From an uncultured Flammeovirgaceae bacterium (GTDB lineage Bacteria > Bacteroidota > Bacteroidia > Cytophagales > Cyclobacteriaceae), in contig CAKZYA010000003.1 of NCBI GenBank assembly GCA_937883755.1, positions 62,001-126,000 of the forward strand: a stretch of DNA of 64,000 nucleotides, given 5' to 3'. Both the position numbers and the translations under genes were made by a program. The notes beneath the pieces are model-generated. The model was not told the origin of the DNA, made no database searches, and saw nothing but the letters and a program-made list of their open reading frames with translations. Shown one piece after another: positions 16,954 to 27,600 of this stretch. How positions within the stretch are numbered: the stretch's first letter is position 1; every line of letters begins with the position of its first letter.

Positions 16954-18129
16954 ATGCCGACTAACCAAAACATTTATACCTTTCAGTTCGGTCTACTGTG
17001 TTTGAGCTCATTTCTGTTCTTTTCCAGCTTCAACATGATCATTCCTGAACTTCCTGCTTATTTAGATCAGATGGGCGGAGGAGAATACAAAGGGCTAATT
17101 ATTGCACTTTTTACCTTGACAGCAGGGTTGTCACGCCCCTTTAGTGGCAAGCTGGCTGATACGATCGGGCGGATTCCAGTCATGATTTTCGGAGCAGTCA
17201 TCTGCTTCATCTGTGGTTTTTTGTATCCAATAGCGACTTCAGTTTTCTGGTTTTTAGCGTTGCGATTTTTTCACGGACTATCTACAGGGTTTAAGCCTAC
17301 TGGAACAGCAACCTATGTAGCCGACGTAATTCCAGCTCACCGTCGGGGCGAAGCATTAGGAGTACTCGGATTATGCGGTAGTTTAGGTATGGCAGGTGGT
17401 CCCGCTATCGGTAGCACCTTAGCTAATATGTATTCACTGGAAGTTACGTTTTACGCTTCTTCGGCTTCCGCAATTATGTCAGTATTGATTCTAGCGGGAA
17501 TGCGCGAAACACTGGTCGACCGTGAACCCTTTCGGTTCAGACACCTTCAGCTAGATTGGAGCGAAGTACTAGAACCTCGGGTATGGGCACCCTGTGTGGT
17601 GATGCTGCTCACTACTTATTCATTCGGAGTAGCCCTCACGCTCTTACCTGACCAGAGTGATGCTCTAGGTATTGATAACCGGGGACTGGTATTTATGTAT
17701 ATGACAATTGCTTCGGTAGCAGTTCGCTTTTTTGCTGGCAAAGCCTCCGATCGTCACGGGCGGGTGATTGTACTGAAGTGGGCAGCTTTCATTTTAGTAT
17801 TAGGTTGCCTGTTTCTGGGATTTGCACCTTCAGGATTTTGGCTACTAACAGCAGGAGTTTTCTTTGGGCTAGCCGTAGGAATGAATACCCCTACTATTTA
17901 CGCCTGGACCATTGACCTCAGTCACCCGGAGCGGCGAGGAAGGGCAATTGCCACCATGTATATATCACTGGAAATAGGCATTGGGTTGGGAGCTTTGACT
18001 TCGGGTTGGTTGTATGATAATCAGTTGGAACGCCTGCCTTATGCCTTTATCGTAGCCAGCGTACTATCACTTTTTGCCCTTGTCTTTCTGATAGTCGCCC
18101 GGCCTCGGCAGTTAGTTACTAGTACATAA
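16954..18129 (+). CDS. MFS transporter
   Basis: Inner-membrane major facilitator with about 12 helices in 391 residues. The motif-A-like GKLADTIGRIPVMIFGA lies between helices 2 and 3, with a second copy GKASDRHGRVIVLKWAA between helices 8 and 9; RFFHGLSTGFKPTGTATYVAD is a typical helix-4 segment. It resembles drug or sugar efflux proteins, but the substrate cannot be assigned. The gene is transcribed alone toward a shared hairpin at 18127-18160. Confidence 0.88.
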   Translation: MPTNQNIYTFQFGLLCLSSFLFFSSFNMIIPELPAYLDQMGGGEYKGLIIALFTLTAGLSRPFSGKLADTIGRIPVMIFGAVICFICGFLYPIATSVFWFLALRFFHGLSTGFKPTGTATYVADVIPAHRRGEALGVLGLCGSLGMAGGPAIGSTLANMYSLEVTFYASSASAIMSVLILAGMRETLVDREPFRFRHLQLDWSEVLEPRVWAPCVVMLLTTYSFGVALTLLPDQSDALGIDNRGLVFMYMTIASVAVRFFAGKASDRHGRVIVLKWAAFILVLGCLFLGFAPSGFWLLTAGVFFGLAVGMNTPTIYAWTIDLSHPERRGRAIATMYISLEIGIGLGALTSGWLYDNQLERLPYAFIVASVLSLFALVFLIVARPRQLVTST

Positions 18130-18160
18130 AAAACCCGCCTTTGGCAAAAAAGGCGGGTTT
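18127..18160. terminator. Shared terminator between convergent genes
   Basis: An 11-bp perfect stem AAACCCGCCTT / AAGGCGGGTTT (18131-18141 with 18150-18160). On the minus strand it is followed by six T, ideal for the barrel gene ending at 18184; on the plus strand the T-run is short. It starts directly after the MFS stop codon. Confidence 0.85.
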
Positions 18161-18183
18161 CTTGGATTGCTAGTAAATTGTAC

Positions 18184-18801
18184 CTAAAAAAGCTTGTAGC
18201 CTACTGATAGTAACCACTGCTGATTTCTAAGGTCAGTATCAAACTGCTGACCGCCAAGAGAGACCTCATCACCCAGGCGACTAAGGTTATTTTCATAACG
18301 GAGGTCAAGAGTAAGCTTAGAAATATCTAACCCAACTCCGGCCTGGAACCCGACCGTAGCGTCATTGTAATTCTCTTCAATCTCATCCTGGGCATTGCCG
18401 TCACGGGCATCAGAGCTTAGAAGTAAGCTAAAAGAGGGACCAGCGTTGACTCGGAATAATGGACCAATTTTGAAACCAAATAGTACGGGTACGTCAAATT
18501 TATTGTATCGGATACTCTTTACTTGATCAACATTGGCGTTTATGTCGTCGCTGTCAATCACAATCTCGCCGCCACTAGAGGTAAATAATGCCTCAGGCTG
18601 AATATAAAAACCAAGTACTGAGAAGCGGGCAAATGCACCGACATGAAAGCCTACCGAGGCGTCGCCACCAGCGATGGCACTAACATCACTTTCAGTTAAT
18701 GTGGAATGACTAAGGCCAATTTTGGGCCCTAACGTTGCAAACTGTCCGTAGCTGCTGATAGATAGACCTACGGCAATGAGTATTAAACACACCTGTTTCA
18801 T
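18184..18801 (-). CDS. PorT-like outer-membrane beta-barrel protein
   Basis: A signal peptide (about residues 1-19, ending SSYGQ) is followed by a small barrel: TLGPKIGLSHSTL, VGFHVGAFARFSVLGFYIQPEALF, FDVPVLFGFKIGPLFRVNAGPSFSLLL, FQAGVGLDISKLTLDLRYENNL and a C-terminal WLLSVGYKLF with terminal Phe. This is the same architecture as the gene at 9567-10181, with little identity. It forms no operon with neighbours and its function is unknown. Confidence 0.8.
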   Translation of the reverse strand: MKQVCLILIAVGLSISSYGQFATLGPKIGLSHSTLTESDVSAIAGGDASVGFHVGAFARFSVLGFYIQPEALFTSSGGEIVIDSDDINANVDQVKSIRYNKFDVPVLFGFKIGPLFRVNAGPSFSLLLSSDARDGNAQDEIEENYNDATVGFQAGVGLDISKLTLDLRYENNLSRLGDEVSLGGQQFDTDLRNQQWLLSVGYKLF

Positions 18802-18977
18802 GAGGAAAAGTTTACGTAAGTGAATAATTAATTGATTTACTCTTTAGTGTTCGTGCACTAGGGATTGTATCCCGCTGTTTACAGTAGATTTTTTTCGAAT
18901 AGAGTAATCAGTTTTAATTAGTAAAGAGTGATTTCAACCCTTAATATCGTTTTTGAGGGTTACGTAAACATGGTAAG

Positions 18978-21900
18978 TCAAAAATCATACCCTAATGTAA
19001 AATAAAACTTAGGATCATCGGCTATTTCGCGGTCTTCAATGGGATAAGCGAGGTCGAATTTGAGATAGTAACCTAATAATACAGTACGTATTCCTGCCCC
19101 GTAGCTCATGAGCCAGGGAAACTTAAAATTCTGAATTTCGGCTACAAACGGTCCACCATCGCTGATAACTTCGGTATTGATACTATTTTCTTCCCGGAAC
19201 GGACTAGGACCCGTCCAGGCTGAGCCAATATCGTAGAAGCCAATAAGTTCGAGATTGCGGAAAAAGTTAGAAGCAATAGGGCCTCGGTAGAAATAGCTCA
19301 CTACTGGAAAGCGAAGTTCGGCGGTAAAGGTCAGTACATCAGTGCCATTGAACTTATTATAGTTGAAACCACGCAAATCGACGAATTCAGTAAACAATAT
19401 GTTGCTATTGTCCACATTTTGCTCAATAGCCAGTGGATTGCCTTCTTCTGGGGCATCGGTACGGTTAAATATCCAGTTATGCATTCCGCCCAATAGATAA
19501 GTTTGGGCATTCTCTCCGAAGAAGTTTCCGTAGTATACGCGGCCTACTAGTGTAAGCTCACGGTGAATTTTCAGATAATGGCGAATATCTACTTCAATAT
19601 TACTGAAGCTACGCGCCGCATCGTTTAATCCCTGATAATGAGTGAAAAACGCCCGGGCCTTCGTACCCTCGAATTTATTGAGACCATAATTGAGTGTATT
19701 ATCGAAAACTAATCCGGCTTTCAGCCCACCGAAAAAAGTAGTGTTTTCAAACTCTGGAACTGGAGCCGGAGGGAGCGGGATATTTGGGTTAGGATCAAGA
19801 TCAATGTAATGTGTATTGGCAAAAAACGGATTGATCTCTAGGCGAGTAGAAACATTAAATGGTACCGCTGCGCCCACCTGGAAGTGATTCATCGTATACT
19901 TCTTGATGTTCTGATCGTTAGCCTCTCGGTAGATTCCGTCGCGTTCGTAGCGGAATGAAAAGTCAACTCTATTTTTTAGATACTGGTACTCAGCAAAGAC
20001 ACTGGCACTGCGGAGATCAGTAAACTGTACAATGCCTCCGGCAAACCGATGGTTTTCCAGCATATCATTCATTTGTACCTGAATATGGAAACCAAAATTT
20101 CGGAGTGGGTCAATCGTCAAAGATGTGACTACATTATCAGCACTAAAGCGCGTTTCGTAAGGTGCCGGGCCATCAATCCGAGTCTCACGTCTCAGTCGGC
20201 GGTAGCGCGATAGGAACGAGTTTCCGGCCTGATCATTTGGTTGATCATTCTCAAAGCGGAAACCATCGGTAGACACTGCATCCTCCTGGCTGGGTTCTTC
20301 CACATCGAAAGCATAGTTATCCGTATCAATCATGCCCTCTTCTAGCTGAGGGGTGCGTTCGCCAAACTCATAAGCATCAGTATTGATCAATCCCTTCGGT
20401 AAAGTATCAGCATCAATTTCTAACGTATTATCGGAAAGCGACAGGCTATCTAAACTCAGGTCAGGGTCCACCGTGAGAGAGTCGCGAGGAACAAAGGGTT
20501 CAGCAAATGAGGCTGAATCGGATAGAGTAGGAGGAGTGGTGGTTGTCTCCGCTGTCTCCTGTTTTCTTTGTTTTTCGGCTAAGCGTTCGGAGACCATTTG
20601 GGCTTGAATCGCCTGCTGTCGCTGGGTTTTAGGAGTGAACGTACTTTGGCTGAGGTTGATATTCTCTTCTAGAAATACATAATCTCGCTCATCAGCCAGC
20701 ATGATAAAGGCAATCCGATTATTCTTGAAATCAATATCAAAATCCTGCAAACTGACAGCATAGTTAGAAATCTGGGTAAACAGGCTATCCTGAATTTGGT
20801 AGCGATAGAGATTGTAGATACCCTGCTGATCGCTTAGATAGTAGATCGTGTTATCATCTCCCGGAATAGGCTTAATATCCTTACTCACCGTATTAGTGAC
20901 GCGTGATAGCAGAGAGTCGGTAGGGTCTAAGTCAGTATTGTAGATGAAAAGGTTAAAGTTATCTTCAATGTCCTGATTTAACTGAACATCCCGAGGCTTG
21001 GTACGCGCAAAATAGAGAGAATCATTCGGTCGGTTACTGCTGAAAATAATCTCATCATCGTCGGGCATGAAGCGGGGGTGCAGATCGTCGTAAATATCAG
21101 TCGTAATGCGCTTGAACGTATTTCGATTAGGGTTGTACAAAAATAAATCGTTCTGGCCGTTGAGGTCAGCGCTCATCACGGCCAGGCGAGCACTTTCATT
21201 GAGGTCAAAATCTTTTACTTGATTAAATCGGCGAAGCTGAATCTGGCGTTTACGCTTACTACCTTGGTCGTATAGCCATAAGTAATTATGACCCCGTTCA
21301 GCGCCAACAATCCCGAGCACCTGATCATTCGCCCAGTCTAGTAGCGGAATATCTTGGTCAATGTCCTGATCAATAAGCTGAAATCCGCTGGTATGTACCG
21401 TTTTAGACTTTTTACGCTCAAGGTCGCGGATAATTACTTTATAACGGCCATTTTTATTTTCTGAGTAAGCCAAAAAGCGCCCACTCGGGCTAAAGGCAAC
21501 ATGGCTATACTTCAGTGACTGGCGATTTTTATTACGCAGTCGGTTATCATCATTAGGGTATAGGTACGCATCAGCCGCTTGGTTTGACATTTCACCATAA
21601 AACGATTGCCATTGGCGGGAAAATAAGCGGAAGGGAATACCAAGTGTATTAACAATACTACTTTCTTCGTTGCGGATAATCCGGGTGAGGTTCAGAATAT
21701 TAGAGATGCTGCTGCGTCCGTAGCGGGCTGCAATAAAATTCCAGACCGACTGTCCTACGATAGCCGCTTCTTCGTCAGTAAACTTAGTAAGTTTTACATT
21801 GCGTTTCTCGTGGAATAGCTCCCGCATAAAGTCATCCATCTCAATACTCCAACCTTGGGCAATGTAGCGAGCAGCTCCCTGGATAAACCACTCGGGTAGA

Positions 21901-22409
21901 GTGAGTAGGTACGCTGACTGAAACATATCCGTAAGGCTACCGCCAAACATCATATCGTTAATCAGCATCTCAGAGATTTGCTGTACCAACTCATTCTTAA
22001 AGGCAATCATGCTGCCGGGGTACGCTACTTCCACCTGCGATTTCACAAAATTAGTCTGACCACCTACGGTGTAGGTTTTTCCTTTCACCCCCACATTGCT
22101 TTGCTGAAGGTCAGTAGTAGAGTTGTAAAGGAAGATTTTGGTTTTGGAGTAAGGGGCGTAACCAATCACATCAGTGATACGCTCAAACTCTTTCTCCAGG
22201 AACTTAGCAGCGATGAGGGCATTATCTTGTCCGCCATCGTAGAAATACACATCGAAATTATCGGAACTGTAGTAACGCCAGTTAAAATTTTTGAATTGCA
22301 CCCGGTTTTTTCCAAAGCGTTCCCGGTTGATTTGAGCGTATGACTCTCCGGCAAATCCGCACAGCAGACTCAGCAGGATCGTCCATTTAAGTAGATTCAT
22401 TCCATTCAT
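18978..22409 (-). CDS. Large outer-membrane protein: pseudo-peptidase, beta-propeller and C-terminal barrel
   Basis: Unassigned envelope protein of 1143 residues. Signal peptide 1-26. Residues about 40-280 look like a gluzincin (peptidase MA-like) domain, but the zinc motif HExxH reads N139-E-L-V-Q143 and the downstream glutamate motif reads LPEWFIQGAARY (171-182), so catalysis is unlikely. Residues about 290-600 are PD40/TolB-type propeller repeats (HVAFSPSGRFLAYSENKNG, HPRFMPDDDEIIFSSNRP). An acidic low-complexity stretch (about 600-760) leads to a C-terminal surface-antigen-like barrel with LLGGMHNWIFNR and terminal FYFTLGYDF. The start codon overlaps the stop of the upstream oxidoreductase by one base (TAATG); ATG 22400 is an alternative start. 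Confidence 0.75.
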   Translation of the reverse strand: MNGMNLLKWTILLSLLCGFAGESYAQINRERFGKNRVQFKNFNWRYYSSDNFDVYFYDGGQDNALIAAKFLEKEFERITDVIGYAPYSKTKIFLYNSTTDLQQSNVGVKGKTYTVGGQTNFVKSQVEVAYPGSMIAFKNELVQQISEMLINDMMFGGSLTDMFQSAYLLTLPEWFIQGAARYIAQGWSIEMDDFMRELFHEKRNVKLTKFTDEEAAIVGQSVWNFIAARYGRSSISNILNLTRIIRNEESSIVNTLGIPFRLFSRQWQSFYGEMSNQAADAYLYPNDDNRLRNKNRQSLKYSHVAFSPSGRFLAYSENKNGRYKVIIRDLERKKSKTVHTSGFQLIDQDIDQDIPLLDWANDQVLGIVGAERGHNYLWLYDQGSKRKRQIQLRRFNQVKDFDLNESARLAVMSADLNGQNDLFLYNPNRNTFKRITTDIYDDLHPRFMPDDDEIIFSSNRPNDSLYFARTKPRDVQLNQDIEDNFNLFIYNTDLDPTDSLLSRVTNTVSKDIKPIPGDDNTIYYLSDQQGIYNLYRYQIQDSLFTQISNYAVSLQDFDIDFKNNRIAFIMLADERDYVFLEENINLSQSTFTPKTQRQQAIQAQMVSERLAEKQRKQETAETTTTPPTLSDSASFAEPFVPRDSLTVDPDLSLDSLSLSDNTLEIDADTLPKGLINTDAYEFGERTPQLEEGMIDTDNYAFDVEEPSQEDAVSTDGFRFENDQPNDQAGNSFLSRYRRLRRETRIDGPAPYETRFSADNVVTSLTIDPLRNFGFHIQVQMNDMLENHRFAGGIVQFTDLRSASVFAEYQYLKNRVDFSFRYERDGIYREANDQNIKKYTMNHFQVGAAVPFNVSTRLEINPFFANTHYIDLDPNPNIPLPPAPVPEFENTTFFGGLKAGLVFDNTLNYGLNKFEGTKARAFFTHYQGLNDAARSFSNIEVDIRHYLKIHRELTLVGRVYYGNFFGENAQTYLLGGMHNWIFNRTDAPEEGNPLAIEQNVDNSNILFTEFVDLRGFNYNKFNGTDVLTFTAELRFPVVSYFYRGPIASNFFRNLELIGFYDIGSAWTGPSPFREENSINTEVISDGGPFVAEIQNFKFPWLMSYGAGIRTVLLGYYLKFDLAYPIEDREIADDPKFYFTLGYDF

Positions 22410-23473
22410 TAGCTAATTGCCTGATAAAAACGTTCGAAGCGATGAATATCTATTTCTTGGTCGAGAGACGTGTTTTTAGTGAGAAATTGGACAAAATGTT
22501 GGGCAAAGTACGGAGCTAAGGATACTCCCTTAGTGCCTAACCCACCAAAAATACCTAATGTTTTGTGATATGGGTGTAATCCGATGAATGGGCGGCGGTC
22601 TTGGGTAGCCGGACGTACACCGGCCCACTGGTCTACCACCCGGTAGGGCATATCTATTAGCTTATTTAATTTCTCTTCCAAGATACTCCGCCCCTTTTCC
22701 GTAGGAGTGAAGGTTAAATCCTGATGGTCGTAAGTAGAACCTACTTTATACAAATCAGCAAAGGGCATTATAAATATTCCTCTATTAAAGACGATGTTAC
22801 TCTTTTTTCCGGTATCAATCAAGAGAATTTCCCCTTTCACTGGCCGATAGGGCAACCAATGAAAGAAAGCATTACGGTATCCATCGGATCCATCGCAGAA
22901 AATAAGCCAGCGAGCCCGGTAATCCTTGTATTGAATCCCCGAATTCTCGAATCGTATCCGTGTAACGTCAAAAATTTCTTCCTGGTATACAGCCTGTTCG
23001 CGAAAATACTGCTGAGTAGCCGATAAAAATGTCGGCAAATCTACGTAACCTGATTGTCGGAGCAGAATCCCACCCAGTGGATCGTGGATAAAACCACTGA
23101 AACTGCTCTGCTGATATACCTTGGCAATATAGGGTTGATAGTCCGGCTGCACCGCCTGGCTACTCCAATCAGAACGTTCAGCATTGGTCAGAAAAGGACG
23201 GTATATCGGAAGCGAATACAAAAATTTTTGTCCAGTCAGGCTTTCCATTTCCCGGTAAAATGGCTCAATCTGCGGGAAAATATCGTCGGCTCGCCAGGTT
23301 TTCACCATCTTTCGTCCAGTGACAGGGTTGTACAGTCCGGCCGCCGCCCGGGAGGCTGTTTCGGGTTTACTGCGGTTGAAAATCTGTACCCGACAACCTG
23401 CTTGCATCAGGTAATAACTGAGAGTTGTCCCGGCCAGCCCTTGCCCGACAATGATTACATCTACGGTTGTCAT
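22409..23473 (-). CDS. FAD-dependent oxidoreductase (DAO family)
   Basis: Soluble flavoenzyme of the glycine/D-amino-acid oxidase family. The Rossmann dinucleotide motif IIVGQGLAGTTLSYYL lies at residues 7-22, the substrate-domain segment AAAGLYNPVTGRKMVKTW follows, and the C-terminal flavin-binding segment GIFGGLGTKGVSLAPYFA is near residue 310. A GVRPATQDRRPFIG motif is typical of the family. The length of 354 residues is normal. It may resemble the oxidoreductase half of MnmC, but no methyltransferase part is present. It overlaps the next gene by one base, suggesting coupled translation. Confidence 0.85.
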   Translation of the reverse strand: MTTVDVIIVGQGLAGTTLSYYLMQAGCRVQIFNRSKPETASRAAAGLYNPVTGRKMVKTWRADDIFPQIEPFYREMESLTGQKFLYSLPIYRPFLTNAERSDWSSQAVQPDYQPYIAKVYQQSSFSGFIHDPLGGILLRQSGYVDLPTFLSATQQYFREQAVYQEEIFDVTRIRFENSGIQYKDYRARWLIFCDGSDGYRNAFFHWLPYRPVKGEILLIDTGKKSNIVFNRGIFIMPFADLYKVGSTYDHQDLTFTPTEKGRSILEEKLNKLIDMPYRVVDQWAGVRPATQDRRPFIGLHPYHKTLGIFGGLGTKGVSLAPYFAQHFVQFLTKNTSLDQEIDIHRFERFYQAIS

Positions 23474-23521
23474 AATCTTTGAAACCTGCTAACAAGTTGA
23501 TAAGTTGCCAAAAAAATCTGA

Positions 23522-24232
23522 TTGAAGCACCCAGTCAAGTATATTCCTAATATTATCACGCTGAGTAACTTGCTGTGCGGCTGCTTGGGCATTCTAGCTG
23601 CCAGCCGGGGAAATCTGGAAATGGCTGCCTATTTTATCTGGATCGCAGCCTTACTCGACTTTGCCGATGGCCTAGTAGCCCGCGCTCTTAAGGCCTACTC
23701 CACTATCGGGGGCGACCTGGACTCGCTGGCCGATATGGTGAGTTTTGGGGTGCTACCCTCCTTTATTATGTTTTATTTGATAGAGGATGCCTTAGTGGGA
23801 CAATATACCTGGCTGGCTTATCTAGCCTTTACCATTGCCACTTTTTCGGCGCTGCGACTGGCTATTTTTAACGTAGATACCCAGCAGACTGATAAATTCA
23901 TTGGCTTGCCTACTCCCTCTAGTGCTATGTTAGTCAGTTCATTACCTTTAGGTACGCTAGTCTGGTTTCAGGAGTTGGTAGCTAACCCAGTTTTCCTCAT
24001 TGGGCTGGCGCTGGTAGATGCGTACTTGCTAGTGGCGAATATTGAGTTGCTAGCATTTAAGTTTAAGAATTATAGTTGGGCTGAAAATAAGCTCAAGTAT
24101 ATTTTTATAATTGTTTCCATCACGCTATTTATATCGCTAAAGTCGATAGCTATCCCTATCGTTTTAGTATTTTATATTCTGGTTTCAGTAATAGTTTCAA
24201 CAAAGTCTACCAGTGAACCAAAAACCGAGTAG
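23522..24232 (+). CDS. pssA: CDP-diacylglycerol--serine O-phosphatidyltransferase
   Basis: Membrane enzyme making phosphatidylserine, precursor of phosphatidylethanolamine. The CDP-alcohol phosphotransferase signature D-G-x2-A-R-x8-G-x3-D-x3-D is intact in ADGLVARALKAYSTIGGDLD followed by SLAD. The N-terminus KHPVKYIPNIITLSNLLCGC and LRLAIFNVD are typical of PssA. Seven to eight hydrophobic helices fit the family, and 236 residues is the usual length in Bacteroidota. Translation appears to start at TTG (23522), as no ATG precedes the conserved start. It is divergent from the FAD oxidoreductase across 48 bases. Confidence 0.93.
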   Translation: MKHPVKYIPNIITLSNLLCGCLGILAASRGNLEMAAYFIWIAALLDFADGLVARALKAYSTIGGDLDSLADMVSFGVLPSFIMFYLIEDALVGQYTWLAYLAFTIATFSALRLAIFNVDTQQTDKFIGLPTPSSAMLVSSLPLGTLVWFQELVANPVFLIGLALVDAYLLVANIELLAFKFKNYSWAENKLKYIFIIVSITLFISLKSIAIPIVLVFYILVSVIVSTKSTSEPKTE

Positions 24233-24311
24233 AAAATTTTTATTTTTGGCGATGAGAATAGCAGAGTAAAAATACTTTATCAACTGTCAATTTTCAATTA
24301 GCATTACATCT

Positions 24312-24563
24312 ATGAACTATATCGCTAAAATTAATGTCATGCCCAAAAAAGAGATTCTCGACCCTCAGGGAAAAGCTGTGCGGTTGGGGCTAGAAAATCT
24401 AGGTTTGGAAAAGGTAGAAGATGTTCGGGTGGGACGACATATTACAGTGCAGCTTTCGGCTGATAATGAATCGCAGGCTAAGCAAATGGTAGAAGAAGCC
24501 TGTACTAAGTTACTGGCTAACCTGATTATGGAAAGCTACGACTATGAGTTAGAAGAAGCATAA
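24312..24563 (+). CDS. purS: Phosphoribosylformylglycinamidine synthase subunit PurS
   Basis: Small dimeric subunit that bridges PurL and PurQ in step four of purine synthesis. The length (83 residues) and sequence fit: KINVMPKKEILDPQGKAV, LGLEKVEDVRVGRHI, and a C-terminal ANLIMESYDYELEEA. PurL and PurQ are not adjacent. The gene lies between pssA and porU; the 67-base gap to porU could allow co-transcription. A TATTTTTG (24241-24248) upstream matches the -7 consensus. Confidence 0.93.
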   Translation: MNYIAKINVMPKKEILDPQGKAVRLGLENLGLEKVEDVRVGRHITVQLSADNESQAKQMVEEACTKLLANLIMESYDYELEEA

Positions 24564-24636
24564 ATATAAGTTTTTGTTCTTCTTTTTCTTAGTTTAATTA
24601 TACTAAAGTCCCCCCAAGAACGTGAATTAGTTGACA

Positions 24637-27600
24637 ATGCGGGTACTTTTACTATTTCTGGTGATCGGGCTATTTGCTACCCGAAGCGGAGCACAGGATG
24701 CCTCGGTACTGGCGGAAGGAAGTTGGTATAAATTTGCCGTGGTTGAAGACGGCTTATATCGCTTGTCGGGTAGTGAGCTCGCTGCTTTGGGAATTGATGT
24801 GTCGTCAGTTTCAGCTAAAAATATTCGATTATTCGGGAGAGGAGGCGGAATGTTGCCTCAGTCATTAGCTGAACCTCGCACTAATGATTTGCCCGAACTA
24901 GCTATTTGGGTAGAAGACGGTGGCGATGATCGCCTAGATGCTGATGATTACCTACTTTTCTACGGACAATCTCCCCACGATTTACATTTTGAGCCAGATA
25001 GTGAGCAGAACTACCGATCCGTTTACCAAAAAAATCTCTACAGCGATACTGCTTACTATTTTCTTAATCTAAGTGGTACTCCGGGAAAAAGGGTTCAAGC
25101 TGTCGCATCGATAGACAATCCGGCTTGGGTGACTGACTACTATCAGGATGCTTTAGTGCATGAAGAAGAACTATACAATTTGCTACAAACCTACTGGCAA
25201 GGCGGTTCGGGTCGTGAGTGGTTTGGGGAGCAATTGTCGGCGGGAGAATCGGTAGAAGTTGATTTTGAAGCAGGAAATTGGCGAGCGGACTTGCCCTTGC
25301 GGGTTCACACCCGAGTAGTAGGGCGTTCAGAAAGCTCAGCTGATTTGCAAATAGCAGTTAACGGGAGTTCCGTTGGGGAAATTTCCCTGGAACCTGTTTT
25401 ATCGGGCACGTACACTCAGAAAGGCAAAATTAGTCAAGCTACTTTTTCACTCACTCCTAATCCGTCAGCCAGTACGGAAGTTGCCATAACCTTGAACGGT
25501 AGCCGGGCAAAAGCTAACTTGGATCAAATCATAGTAGAAGGCGCACGTTCATTGGTAATTCCTTCTGATCAGCCCCTCCGCTTTCGTAATCTTGAAAGTA
25601 CCAATTATCCGTCTACCCAGTTTCGCCTGAGCGCAGCTCAAATGCCAATAGTCTGGAATGTAACGAATCCCCAAGAGCCAGCTCAATTATCAATAACATC
25701 AGTCAATGATCAGTGGGTGTTTGCCACTGTTACTGGTGATACACTGGAAGAGTTCGTGGCAGCTACGTCTGAGGGCTTTTTGAACCCTAGCTTCGCTGGA
25801 GCGGTAGAAAATCAAAACCTGAAGGGAAGTGCAGTGCCTAATTTATTAATTATCACCCACGAAGATTTACTGACAGAGGCTCAGCGATTGGCTGATTTTC
25901 GGCGCACATACAACCAAATTCAAGTGCAGGTTGTGAGTAACCAGCAAGTATACAATGAGTTTTCTTCAGGAGCACAAGATGTCACCGCACTGCGAAATTA
26001 CCTGAAGTACTTATACGACCGTCAGCCTGGTCAACTCCAGTCCGTACTACTTTTTGGAAAAAGCTCTTACGATTATAAAAACTATACTGAGGACAACACT
26101 AACGTGGTACCTATTTACCAATCGCGTAATTCAGTACACCCTATTTACAGTTACGCTTCGGATGACTACTATGGTTTTTTGGAAGATGACGAGGGTGATT
26201 GGGTAGAAAGTTTTGCTGGGGATCATACTTTGGATATCGGTGTGGGGCGATTACCCGTAAAAAATGCTGCCGAGGCTAAAGTTACAGTAGATAAACTGAT
26301 TCACTACCAAACCAGCGAAGCTACTTTTGGGCAATGGCGCAACCAAGTAATATTTGTCGCAGATGATGGCGATAACGATAAACATCAGCGGGATGCCGAG
26401 CAGCTAGCCAAGTTTGTTGATACGGCTTATGTTCCTTACTCAATTCAAAAAATTTACACCGATGCTTTTGAGCAAGAACGGCTTCCCAATACGGAAATTG
26501 CCCCAGCCGTAAGTCAGGCAATAGAGGATGTGATTAAGCAGGGTGCTCTCATTATTAACTACACCGGTCACGGAAGCGAAGATCAATGGGCGCAAGAGCA
26601 GATTCTAACTAACAGCATGATTAATCGCTTTCGCAATTATGATCGGCTACCGTTTTTCGTCACCGCTACTTGCGAGTTTGGTCGGCACGATAATCCCAAG
26701 GAAATTTCGGGGGCTGAGAGGTTGATTGTGAGCAAACAGGGCGGGGCAATCGGCTTGGTAACTACCTCCCGCCCGGTGTTCTCTAACTCTAACTTCCTGC
26801 TCAACCGGGCATTTTATAACGAAGTATTTCGTCGGGAGAATGGTCAGCCCCTAACGTTGGGTGAAATTTTCCGTCGAACGAAGAATAATGGACTGAACGG
26901 TCCGGTAAACCGCAACTTTTCACTACTAGGCGACCCGAGTATGGTGCTGGCGTATCCTGAAGCTCAGGTAACCATTGAGCGGTTAGCCATTCGGCAGGCC
27001 AGTAATCAATTTGTAGATACTGATACACTGCGGGCACTGGATTATGTGGCACTATCGGGCACAGTAGTTTCACCAGCTACTCAGCAAATAATCACAAATT
27101 TTAGCGGGAGCATAGAGGTAGAAGTGTTAGATAAAAGTACTTTCCGACGTACGCAAGGAAATGAGGGAACTTTTATGCAATTTGAAGAACGAAACTCCGT
27201 TATCCACCGAGGAAAAGCCCAGGTAAAGAATGGGCAGTTTGTTTTGTACTTCGTTGTACCCAAAAATATCGTGTATCAAACCGGACAGGGAAAAATTACT
27301 GCGTATGCAAGTGGTATGCTGGCGGATGGAGTAACAGATGCCCACGGGGCTTCGGTAGATTTTACGATTGGCGGTAGCCAACGCCCTCTGGTAGATGATA
27401 ACATTCCGCCTGACATTCAGTTGTTTATGGATGATACTACGTTTGTGAACGGCGGGCTTACCGGTACTAACTCCTTATTGTTGGCAAAACTTAACGATGA
27501 ACACGGTATTTCTATCAGTTCAAGCGGATTGGGGCAAGTAATTACCGCCGAACTCTTCTATGAAGAAACTGAAGAAAGTCGTACTTTTACCCTGAACGAT

